Source: Parcubacteria group bacterium CG11_big_fil_rev_8_21_14_0_20_39_14
GTDB lineage: Bacteria > Patescibacteriota > Minisyncoccia > Minisyncoccales > GCA-002787255
Assembly (NCBI GenBank): GCA_002787255.1
Contig: PCWD01000016.1
Coordinates: 1 to 12,891, forward strand
Direction: 5' to 3'
Length of the DNA: 12,891 nucleotides
A program made the translations under genes and the position numbers. Under the pieces are notes generated by a model. It was not told the DNA's origin and ran no database searches. It was given only the letters and a program-made list of their open reading frames with translations. Below, piece after piece: positions 7,021 through 12,734 of this stretch. Within the stretch, counting starts at the first letter, position 1. Every line of letters begins with the position of its first letter.

Positions 7021-8889
7021 TTATTCGGATGCATAAATTTGTTCAATAACATCTTCCAGTCCCAGTTCTTTGAGTTTTTCTGGAGTTGGTTTGCCGGTAA
7101 TTTTATCCCAGCTGCGAAATTCGTAATAGGGGTCTAAAAGAATCTTTAGATTATTTACCTGTCCTTCGGCAATTCCTTCTGGCAAGGGTTCTTCCAATAA
7201 TCTTTTTGGCAAAGTGTCATGAGCCCTGGTAAGTCCCTCTCTGATATTGAAAGCTCTTTCTAAATTGTAAATTCGCTCGCCAGTTTTTCTTAAATCTTCC
7301 ACGCTGAATTGTAAACCGGTTATTTGAGCAATTGATTCTGACAGGTCTTCAGCCCTTAAAGCCAAACACATAAACTTACAAATACCTAAAGAGTCAACAT
7401 CAGCAAAAACATCCTGGAGGTCTTTAACTACTTTTGCTTCCTTAGGATTTTCTTTATGAACATCTTCAATTTGACTATCTTCAATCAGGGTATAAGGTAC
7501 CTGAATAAAAGTTGCGCCCTGGACATAAGCGTCAATATGGCAGCCGCCGCGATTGGCCGTGGCAAAAGCTAAACCGGTTATTTTAGCGGCTCGGGAATCG
7601 TAGGCCGGAAGTTCAAGACCTTTAACCTGCATGGCAAATCTTTCTGAGCCCTGGCCCAATTTTTCAGCCATTCTTTTTGTTCCTTCAGCCAATAAATCGC
7701 CGATACCTTCTCTTTTAGCAATTTTATGAACTAAATTGACCATTTTTTCGGCATCGCCAAAATTAATTTCAAATCCATCATAATCTTCTTTGGTCAAAAT
7801 TCCTTTTTCAAAACATTCCATAGTAAAGGCAATAGTACTGCCGCAAGATATGGTATCAAGACCATAATCATTGCAAAGAAAATGGGCATAAGTTATAGCT
7901 TCAAGGTTATCAACATAACACATTCCGCCAAAAGTTCCCACTGATTCATATTCCGGACCTTCCCCTTTTTGGCCAGCATAAGGACCCTGTCTGATTTCAG
8001 ACATTCTTCCGCATTTTACCGGACAGGCAAAACAGCCTTTAGGCGATGGGGAAAGTTTGTCTTTTAGGGCTGTTCCATTAATCTCATCAACAAATGGGCA
8101 GACGCCGGTTTGCCAGTTTCTGGTTGGAAAACCGCCAACAATATTTACCATGTCCAAAACCATATTAGTTCCGAACTCTCCCATACCAAATCTTAAAATG
8201 GATTCATCAAGAAGGTTAAACAGTTTCTCGGATAAATTTTTAAAACCCTCTTCATCAGCAATTTTAATTTCTTCGGTTCCAGAAACCCCGATTGCCTTGA
8301 GATTTTTTGAGCCCATTACTGCTCCAAAACCACAGCGACCAGCTGCCCGATGTTTATCATTCATAATTGAGGCATATTTTACGAGGCGCTCGCCGGCCTG
8401 GCCAATACAGGCGATGTTAAACTTTTTGCCCAATTTTTCTTTTAATATTTCGGTGGTTTCAAAGACATTTTTGCCCCAGAGTTCTTGAGCATCACGAAGT
8501 TCAGCTTTTCCATTATCAATTACCAGATAAACCGGGGTTTGGGAAATACCCTCAAAAATAATTCCATCAAAACCGGATTTTTTAAGGTCAACTCCCCAGT
8601 AACCACCAGAGCTTGCCTGGCCCCAAAGTCCGGTAAGAGGAGATTTGGCAACAACGCTGTATCGGCTGGCGCTGGGATATTGAGTTCCGGTTAAAAGACC
8701 ACTCATAAAAATCAGTTTATTTTCAGGAGCCAAAGGATCTACTCCTGGCTTAACTTCATTAAATAGATAGCGGCTTGCCAATCCTCGGCCACCCAAATAT
8801 TTTCTAACTAATTCTTCGGGAATTTCCTCTTCGGTAATTTTCCCTTCGGTTAAGTTCACCCTTAAGATTTTTCCTATTAATCCATACAT
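7021..8889 (-). CDS. aor: Tungsten-containing aldehyde:ferredoxin oxidoreductase
   Basis: It reversibly oxidises aldehydes to carboxylic acids with ferredoxin, using a tungsten bis-pterin and one [4Fe-4S] cluster; it is cytoplasmic and oxygen-sensitive in known members. The cluster ligands are present as C286-x2-C289-x3-C293 (CFACPVKC) plus C504 (SLGICKFMC), matching the spacing of Pyrococcus AOR. The N-terminal domain has GKILRVNLTEGKI, YLGGRGLASRYL, SPLTGLWGQASSGGYWG and GPAGE-like IGQAGERLV blocks. GPEYESVGTFGG (311-322) and GGCHIDAY (448-455) supply the active-site Glu/His region. Length (622) is typical and nothing is truncated. The start ATG follows AAAGGAG by seven bases. It sits downstream of an SCP2-like gene and upstream of the ligase, E1, MoaD and ADH genes, with its own promoter and terminator. 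Substrate specificity within the AOR family cannot be fixed by eye. Confidence 0.95.
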   Translation of the reverse strand: MYGLIGKILRVNLTEGKITEEEIPEELVRKYLGGRGLASRYLFNEVKPGVDPLAPENKLIFMSGLLTGTQYPSASRYSVVAKSPLTGLWGQASSGGYWGVDLKKSGFDGIIFEGISQTPVYLVIDNGKAELRDAQELWGKNVFETTEILKEKLGKKFNIACIGQAGERLVKYASIMNDKHRAAGRCGFGAVMGSKNLKAIGVSGTEEIKIADEEGFKNLSEKLFNLLDESILRFGMGEFGTNMVLDMVNIVGGFPTRNWQTGVCPFVDEINGTALKDKLSPSPKGCFACPVKCGRMSEIRQGPYAGQKGEGPEYESVGTFGGMCYVDNLEAITYAHFLCNDYGLDTISCGSTIAFTMECFEKGILTKEDYDGFEINFGDAEKMVNLVHKIAKREGIGDLLAEGTKRMAEKLGQGSERFAMQVKGLELPAYDSRAAKITGLAFATANRGGCHIDAYVQGATFIQVPYTLIEDSQIEDVHKENPKEAKVVKDLQDVFADVDSLGICKFMCLALRAEDLSESIAQITGLQFSVEDLRKTGERIYNLERAFNIREGLTRAHDTLPKRLLEEPLPEGIAEGQVNNLKILLDPYYEFRSWDKITGKPTPEKLKELGLEDVIEQIYASE

Positions 8890-8923
8890 CCTCGTTCTCC
8901 TTTCTTTTCAAGGTACTCTTTCC

Positions 8924-8951
8924 AATTTAGCAAATTTAAAAAGGGTGTCAA
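8924..8951 (-). promoter_or_regulatory. Promoter of the AOR gene
   Basis: TTGACA (8946-8951) and TAAATT (8924-8929), spacing 16, with TGC before the -10. The -35 overlaps the upstream terminator hairpin, as at the ligase promoter. The Shine-Dalgarno sequence and ATG follow about 30 bases later. Confidence 0.7.
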
Positions 8952-8968
8952 ATTTTTCCACCCTTTTT
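8938..8968 (-). terminator. Terminator between the SCP2 and AOR genes
   Basis: AAAAAGGGTG (8938-8947) and CACCCTTTTT (8959-8968) form a perfect 10-bp stem with an 11-base loop, followed on the minus strand by T-rich AAATTT. It ends transcripts coming from the SCP2-like gene, 150 bases downstream of its stop. Confidence 0.75.
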
Positions 8969-9000
8969 CTTTTTTACAATTTAAATTAGAGCGTTGAATA

Positions 9001-9094
9001 ATCTGTGTTGTTCTGTGGTTCAGCTCTGTATTGTTCTGTGTGGACTCTTTTTTTACACAGATTTACACAGAACAGAACATAGATAAACACAGAA
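9001..9094. repeat. TCTGTG direct and inverted repeat cluster
   Basis: The left arm (9001-9042) holds four spaced copies of TCTGTG or TCTGTA separated by short TTG/GTT spacers. After a T7 centre (9048-9054), the right arm (9054-9094) holds the same units inverted (ACACAGA, AACAGA). The arms can fold into a long imperfect hairpin of about 40 bases per side in the 3' region of the SCP2 transcript. Tandem units of this kind are dispersed repeats in various bacterial genomes. Unit length and irregularity do not fit CRISPR. Confidence 0.7.
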
Positions 9095-9115
9095 GGGTAA
9101 TTGTTCAGCAGTCTT

Positions 9116-9715
9116 TTAAATACCAAATTCTTTTAGGTCTTTAAACATAGCCTTAAATTTTTCCAGCTCCTCAGGGGTTAATTCATCTGGATAGCTAGAC
9201 TTGGTTCGAACCGCCGAAACTACCAGCTCTTTGGCAGCAAAAGCATATTTAACAATCATTGAGAGTTTTTCTCGCTTTGCTAATTTCAATTTTCCGGTCA
9301 TGAGTCCCACCATTACATCCAATTCGCCGGTAATTATTTTCTTCCATCTATCATATTCGCCCTCAATAATATAATCTCCGGTCTCGCCAACTTCTTTGGG
9401 AACAAGTCTTACCGAATAGCAATCTCCGTTAAAAATATCTATAAATAAATAAAGGTCATTTTCAAATCCAATCTCGGGTTTTGCCAAAATCTGCAAAACA
9501 ACCGAACCTTTCCAGCCCTTGGCTAATTTCTGATATTTTGCGCTTCTTTGAATCTCTTCTTCAAATTTCTTTGCCCACTCCGGAGAGAATAAGATATAGG
9601 GCGTTGGTTCGCCATCCAATCTTTGCTCAACTAACTCATCATACTTCTTTCCAAATGCTTTTTTCCAATCCTCATACGCTTCATTCTTCTCATAAGGTTC
9701 TGCTTCTTTACCCAT
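9116..9715 (-). CDS. SCP2 sterol-carrier-like lipid-binding protein
   Basis: This 199-residue soluble protein has an N-terminal charged helix and then an SCP2-like domain. The best signature is YIIEGEYDRWKKIITGELD (115-133) running into VMVGLMTGKLKL (134-145), which in the family forms the lip of a hydrophobic pocket. Upstream strands are VVLQILAKPEIGF and LYLFIDIFNGDCYSVRL. SCP2 domains bind fatty acyl-CoA, lipids or other hydrophobic ligands rather than acting as enzymes. ATG is preceded by AGAGAGGTGA and a near-consensus promoter. It is the first gene of the AOR/ligase locus, which suggests it binds or delivers the acyl substrate. The domain assignment comes from motif recognition alone, and the ligand is unknown. 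Confidence 0.72.
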   Translation of the reverse strand: MGKEAEPYEKNEAYEDWKKAFGKKYDELVEQRLDGEPTPYILFSPEWAKKFEEEIQRSAKYQKLAKGWKGSVVLQILAKPEIGFENDLYLFIDIFNGDCYSVRLVPKEVGETGDYIIEGEYDRWKKIITGELDVMVGLMTGKLKLAKREKLSMIVKYAFAAKELVVSAVRTKSSYPDELTPEELEKFKAMFKDLKEFGI

Positions 9716-9758
9716 TTTTCACCTCTCTTTTTTCAATGAGCGTTTGGCTCTTTAATGC

Positions 9759-9788
9759 ATATTAGCAAACCATTAAGGGTGTTGTCAA
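9759..9788 (-). promoter_or_regulatory. Promoter of the SCP2-like gene
   Basis: TTGACA (9783-9788) and TAATAT (9759-9764) are 18 bases apart on the minus strand, with TTTGC before the -10 (extended -10). The leader is about 40 bases and ends in the Shine-Dalgarno sequence AGAGAGGTGA. Confidence 0.75.
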
Positions 9789-9843
9789 TATATTTAAAGC
9801 CTTTTCTATTTTTTCCAACCATCTTTTTGAGCAAACCGACAAG

Positions 9844-10118
9844 AACATAGCCCGTCAAATTTTGCTTCGCAAAATTTGACGGCAAAACCCGAACTATGTT
9901 CCTAAGAAACTTCGCCCCGTTAGATATAACCCATCTAACGGGGTTTCCTCGCTTGTGTTTATAAAAAAGAGCTCGGAGTACCGAGCTTTTTGATTTGGCT
10001 CCCTTGGCAGGACGGCTTTCGCCGCTCCTTTGGAGCGAGCCTCGCTCAATAAAATTGAGTGGGAACCCTTGATTGGAGCAAAGCTCTGCCCGCTCCGGAG
10101 TTAGTTTTGAGCCAAGTA
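9844..10118. repeat. Array of stacked palindromes, no convincing gene
   Basis: The 614-base gap between the SCP2-like gene and ndk holds the SCP2 promoter, this array and the ndk terminator. Hairpins in order: AACATAG/CTATGTT (9844-9850, 9894-9900) enclosing a perfect 14-bp stem (9852-9865, 9869-9882); an 11-bp stem CCCCGTTAGAT/ATCTAACGGGG (9915-9925, 9933-9943); a terminator-like AGCTCGG/CCGAGCT (9970-9976, 9981-9987) flanked by A and T runs; CGCTCC/GGAGCG (10023-10037); GAGCGAG/CTCGCTC (10033-10047); CTCAAT/ATTGAG (10045-10059); and CTCCGGAG (10093-10100). The distant arms TTGGCTC (9995-10001) and GAGCCAA (10109-10115) enclose the second half. This may be a structured RNA or a nest of palindromic repeats. 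A 159-codon frame across it lacks a ribosome site and is rejected. Confidence 0.65.
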
Positions 10119-10205
10119 AAACAATTACTGACGCTGGTTTAAGATTGTCCCACCCCGTTATATTTCTTAAACAAAAAATGTCTGAATTTTGGGCTACCTG
10201 CCAAA

Positions 10206-10225
10206 GCGGCATACGATTATGCCGC
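10206..10225. repeat. GCGGCAT/ATGCCGC hairpin
   Basis: A 7-bp perfect stem (10206-10212 and 10219-10225) with a six-base loop. It lies in the gene-free stretch between the palindrome array and the ndk terminator; CGCCAG/CTGGCG elements nearby could extend the fold. Confidence 0.5.
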
Positions 10226-10288
10226 CAGATGTTGACATAGATTATTCGTCTGCCTGGCGATTTTTATTAACTCCCATAGTCAATTTAG

Positions 10289-10317
10289 AAAAAAGGCGCT
10301 CAATCTTTTAGAGCGCC
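10289..10317 (-). terminator. Terminator of the ndk gene
   Basis: GGCGCTC (10295-10301) and GAGCGCC (10311-10317) form a perfect GC-rich stem with a nine-base loop, followed on the minus strand by TTTTTTC. It starts 13 bases after the ndk stop. Confidence 0.9.
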
Positions 10318-10329
10318 CTCTTTTAATTC

Positions 10330-10758
10330 TTAATTAGTTAACAATCGTTTGAGTTCTGATCGTGAAAAGAAAAGCGACACCTCTTTCCAGAATATTTCCT
10401 CGTTAAGCGTACTATGGATTACGTTTTCCATAACCGATGTCCCAAATCGATGTCGTATCGTGTGTTTTTCTGCCCGCTCCGGATCCCAATGTCCGACGAG
10501 ATCATTGAGTTTAACAATTACATCATCGCCTTTCGCAATGAAAGCCATACAATCACCAGACAAGCAGAATTTCAAAAATTCCTCATAGAAATCCTCCTTT
10601 AACAATGAAGTCCAGATAATATCTACCCCTTTCTTAGTCAGCCTAACGCTTTTGAAAGCTATTATTTCCAGTCCAATAGCCTCAATCGCCGCTAACACTT
10701 TTTTCTCAATGCCTCTTTTAAGGCAATCTGGCTTTAAAAGACCAAACGAATAATTCAC
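10330..10758 (-). CDS. ndk: Divergent nucleoside diphosphate kinase family protein
   Basis: NDK transfers the gamma phosphate from NTPs to NDPs through a phosphohistidine. The fold is recognisable from FGLLKPDCLKRG (5-16), KFCLSGDCMAFIAKG (63-77), HTIRHRFG (99-106) and ENVIH (111-115), with catalytic H115. K9, R102 and N112 match the usual lysine, TIRGD arginine and asparagine. Differences stand out: the HGSDS motif is HSTLN, the arginine before N112 is Glu, and the residues corresponding to two phosphate-contacting arginines (R58 and R88 of human NDPK) appear replaced. Length (142) is normal. The start is GTG (10756-10758), chosen because it places the first strand correctly; a purine-rich stretch lies about ten bases upstream. 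It is monocistronic, with a near-consensus promoter. It could be a true kinase or a specialised relative. Confidence 0.8.
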   Translation of the reverse strand: MNYSFGLLKPDCLKRGIEKKVLAAIEAIGLEIIAFKSVRLTKKGVDIIWTSLLKEDFYEEFLKFCLSGDCMAFIAKGDDVIVKLNDLVGHWDPERAEKHTIRHRFGTSVMENVIHSTLNEEIFWKEVSLFFSRSELKRLLTN

Positions 10759-10797
10759 GCCAATCGCCCCCTCTCTTCCAATATCTTTCCATACTAA

Positions 10798-10826
10798 ATA
10801 ATAACAGATTTAAACTGGCTTGTCAA
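10798..10826 (-). promoter_or_regulatory. Promoter of ndk
   Basis: TTGACA (10821-10826) and TATTAT (10798-10803) are 17 bases apart, with TGT before the -10 (extended -10). The leader is about 35 bases long. Confidence 0.75.
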
Positions 10827-10862
10827 GTTCGACCTGCGCCGAGTTTTAATCTTCCTCTTTTG

Positions 10863-10889
10863 AAAAAGTTGCTGTTATAAAAACTTTTT
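10863..10889 (-). terminator. Possible terminator after the Nudix gene
   Basis: AAAAAGTT (10863-10870) and AACTTTTT (10882-10889) form an AT-rich 8-bp stem whose loop contains the Nudix stop codon (10875). The stem is weak and the U-tract is the arm itself. Confidence 0.4.
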
Positions 10890-11363
10890 TATAGTTTGGA
10901 AATTTTTCTTTATGCCGCCAAGACTCTTGTTTTTTAACCGATAATCTAGCTCCCAAATCGCTGATTTATTACTGTCGTATCTCAACTTCTTAATAGCATC
11001 CTCGCAGCTTAGCCATAGGTATTGAGTATGTTCGCTGCTAATTTTTAGTTTCTTCCTTGAAGGCAATTCAACGCCAAATGCAAATTCGGGGATCATAATA
11101 ATTTTCTCTCCCCATTTCAATCCACAAATATTAACAGCCGGTATGGTAGTAATGGACGCTAACCTGATATAGGGTGATTTTCTATCGATTCCCGCCTCTT
11201 CATATGCCTCTCTCTTTGCGGTCTCAATAGGCGTTTCATCTCCTTCGCCTCCCCCAGCAATAAATTGCCAGATACTTAAATCTTTCCTTTTGAATATCGC
11301 GTAATAATATTTTTCCCCTTCCTTTATAAAAGGAAGCACTAAAGCCTGAAAGGGCGCTCTCAT
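10875..11363 (-). CDS. Nudix hydrolase, NudB-like
   Basis: The Nudix box G-x5-E-x7-REx2EExG is complete (AGGGEGDE, then TPIETAK, then REAYEEAG, residues about 37-60). It coordinates Mg2+ to cleave a nucleoside diphosphate linked to X. The C-terminal block EHTQYLWLSCEDAIKKLRYD and the closing WELDYRL resemble the NudB type (dihydroneopterin triphosphate or dATP pyrophosphohydrolases), so a nucleotide or pterin substrate is plausible but not established. Length 162 is normal. Its ATG overlaps the TGA stop of the radical SAM gene by four bases (ATGA), so translation is coupled and no separate Shine-Dalgarno sequence is seen. Sharing a message with a radical SAM/SPASM enzyme may mean a shared pathway, or simple packing. 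Confidence 0.85.
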   Translation of the reverse strand: MRAPFQALVLPFIKEGEKYYYAIFKRKDLSIWQFIAGGGEGDETPIETAKREAYEEAGIDRKSPYIRLASITTIPAVNICGLKWGEKIIMIPEFAFGVELPSRKKLKISSEHTQYLWLSCEDAIKKLRYDSNKSAIWELDYRLKNKSLGGIKKNFQTIKKFL

Positions 11364-12367
11364 ATAGATTTAACGAATTTTAGTTTATTCTTTTTTAGGG
11401 GACAAAATGGATCAATCGCATTAATGTCTTTATGCTCCGATAAGGCTCTGGCTCTACAGCCGCCCCGACATTTTTTAAACTCGGGGCAATTATTGCATAT
11501 TTCATTCCCACATAACCTTACCATATTTTTAGCTTTAGTCCAGAGATCCAAAAAGCTCTCGTTTCTAATATTTCCTACTGCAGAATTATCACCGAAAAAA
11601 ATACAAGGGTAGAAGTTCCCCGATTGCGTAATCCAGCAAACTTCTTTACCGCAATGACACCCAAATTCTTCAGGGGGAGCAAACCATTTTCTCTCCTCTT
11701 TTTTAGTAGGAAACTCTAATTTAATTTTAGATTTAATATTCTGTATATTTTCAAGAAAACGAATGTATTCATTTTGGTTAATCAATAAATCTTGATTATC
11801 TTTTGCCCTGCCAAGCAGAAGAATCGGGGTAAATCTAATAAGGTCTAATGATAATTTCTCAGCAAGTTTTATTAGTTCTCTATATTCATTAATATTTAAA
11901 CTATTAATACCAACCCTCATAGCAAGGATGGCTGTTCGGCAATATTTCCTTAATAATTTAATTTTTTCTATTGTTTTTCTAAAATTCCCTTTTCCCCTAA
12001 CGTAATCATGATTTTTCTCTAAACCATCAATACTCACAGTTATTGTGTTTAAGTTTAATTCATCGATTTTTTTTGCTATCTCTTTGTTGATTAATAAACC
12101 ATTGGTTACGATTGAGGCGGCAATAAAATTTTCTTTTGCATATTTAATCACCTGAAATAAAGCATCTCTTAATAGAGGTTCGCCTCCACCAATTGCCAAA
12201 AAGAAAGTTCCGGCATCTTTCATCTGATCAATCAGATTAAAAAGTTCTTTGGTTGTTAGCTCATTTGAATCTGGATTCCCTGAGTCGCTAAAGCAATGCT
12301 TACATCTTAAATTGCACTTTCTGGTAATATTGAGAGAAACCCTCAGAGGGGAACTTAATCCATCGTT
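11360..12367 (-). CDS. Radical SAM/SPASM protein, catalytic part (frameshifted from its N-terminus)
   Basis: This frame encodes the radical SAM core and a SPASM-like C-terminus. An ATG at 12223 would miss the essential cluster, but the open frame continues upstream through CNLRCKHC (codons 12293-12316), the CxxxCxxC motif that binds the SAM-cleaving [4Fe-4S]. It is followed by GGGEP and the SIDG strand. The C-terminus has CWITQSGNFYPC, then CNNCPEFKKCRGGC and a final C in DPFCP, matching the CX2CX5CX3C SPASM pattern for auxiliary clusters. There is no ATG, GTG or TTG upstream of the cluster before the in-frame stop at 12383-12385. The block before it (GLSSPLRVSLNITRK) is the usual lead-in to this domain. 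So the gene must join the 83-codon frame at the A8 run, giving about 415 residues. SPASM enzymes commonly modify peptides or mature other enzymes; no precursor peptide was recognised. Confidence 0.85.
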   Translation of the reverse strand, partial: NDGLSSPLRVSLNITRKCNLRCKHCFSDSGNPDSNELTTKELFNLIDQMKDAGTFFLAIGGGEPLLRDALFQVIKYAKENFIAASIVTNGLLINKEIAKKIDELNLNTITVSIDGLEKNHDYVRGKGNFRKTIEKIKLLRKYCRTAILAMRVGINSLNINEYRELIKLAEKLSLDLIRFTPILLLGRAKDNQDLLINQNEYIRFLENIQNIKSKIKLEFPTKKEERKWFAPPEEFGCHCGKEVCWITQSGNFYPCIFFGDNSAVGNIRNESFLDLWTKAKNMVRLCGNEICNNCPEFKKCRGGCRARALSEHKDINAIDPFCPLKKNKLKFVKSI

Positions 12368-12606
12368 TTTTTTGATATACCTTTAATATAAACTACATCC
12401 GATGTTAATAACCCTTTTTTAATTAGCTCATTTTTAATTTTAAGTTCATTTAGAGATAGATTATCTTTATAATTATTAGAAAGGATTTTTTTAATGGTAA
12501 CAGTGGAATCTTTATCAAAAAAATACTCTTCTTGATTTTTAGTGTTATATATTCTTGAACCAAAAAATTCTTCGTGAAAAAATATTTTATGATTTAACTT
12601 TTTCAT
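12355..12606 (-). CDS. N-terminal domain of the radical SAM/SPASM protein (zero frame)
   Basis: ATG at 12604-12606 opens an 83-codon frame that ends three codons after AAA-AAA, inside the upstream part of the radical SAM frame. The sequence (residues 1-78) has the look of the short N-terminal domain found before many SPASM-type radical SAM cores. It includes HEEFFGSRIYN, a YFFDKDST turn, and ELIKKGLLTSDVVYIKG, where 'Kx-G-Lx' precedes the PLRV lead-in of the core. A -1 shift at A-AAA-AAA fuses residue 80 directly to the core frame. No Shine-Dalgarno sequence precedes the ATG and the predicted leader is only about nine bases. The alternative is that this is an independent small protein, but it would then leave the core without any start codon before its cluster. 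Confidence 0.75.
   Translation of the reverse strand: MKKLNHKIFFHEEFFGSRIYNTKNQEEYFFDKDSTVTIKKILSNNYKDNLSLNELKIKNELIKKGLLTSDVVYIKGISKKTMD
12366..12373 (-). other. A8 slippery run / frameshift site
   Basis: On the minus strand the zero frame reads TCA-AAA-AAA-ACG, so an A-AAA-AAA heptamer lies in the X-XXY-YYZ phase. A -1 shift then reads AAC-GAT-GGA and enters the radical SAM frame. The same join results from an extra A (polymerase slippage, or a sequencing or assembly deletion of one A). No strong downstream stimulatory hairpin or internal Shine-Dalgarno sequence is visible. Confidence 0.75.
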
Positions 12607-12621
12607 AAAGGGCTTAATATT

Positions 12622-12649
12622 ATTTTATCACAAACAACTTACACTTCAA
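12622..12649 (-). promoter_or_regulatory. Possible promoter of the radical SAM-Nudix operon
   Basis: TTGAAG (12644-12649) and TAAAAT (12622-12627) with a 16-base spacer. The ATG is 15 bases past the -10, so the transcript would be almost leaderless. Confidence 0.45.
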
Positions 12650-12676
12650 AACAACAAGGCAACAAAAAGCAGCCCA

Positions 12677-12696
12677 GCCCTTCAATAAATTCAGGG
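12677..12696. repeat. Partial third copy of the repeat loop
   Basis: GCCCTTCAATAAATTCAGGG matches the inner part of the repeat at 3894-3913 with two changes. The flanking CCTCGCCGTAGCC and GGCGGGC halves are missing. Confidence 0.55.
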
Positions 12697-12734
12697 TAAA
12701 CTCTGAGCTTTTTTTTAATTTTAGTAAGCGTCAA

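Noticed and set aside
9001..9094. Possible CRISPR array
   Set aside because: Units are only six to seven bases with irregular spacers, and they invert in the middle; no cas genes are nearby.
9733..10212. A 159-codon minus-strand open frame
   Set aside because: It runs through the stacked palindromes and the SCP2 promoter, has no ribosome site before its ATG (which lies in another hairpin), and its composition follows the repeats. No family is recognisable.
10285..10290. TTGACT after the ndk terminator as a promoter -35
   Set aside because: No acceptable -10 lies 15-19 bases downstream and no gene follows closely.
11360..11363. Reassigned UGA codon (code 25) as in some candidate phyla
   Set aside because: The radical SAM frame ends naturally at TGA overlapping the Nudix ATG, and the proteins in this window are of normal length without internal TGA codons.
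11360..12223. Radical SAM gene starting at ATG 12221-12223
   Set aside because: This start would remove the CxxxCxxC cluster that the same frame encodes further upstream, so it cannot be the functional start.
12366..12373. T8 on the plus strand as a terminator tract
   Set aside because: No stable hairpin precedes it on the plus strand and no plus-strand gene ends here.
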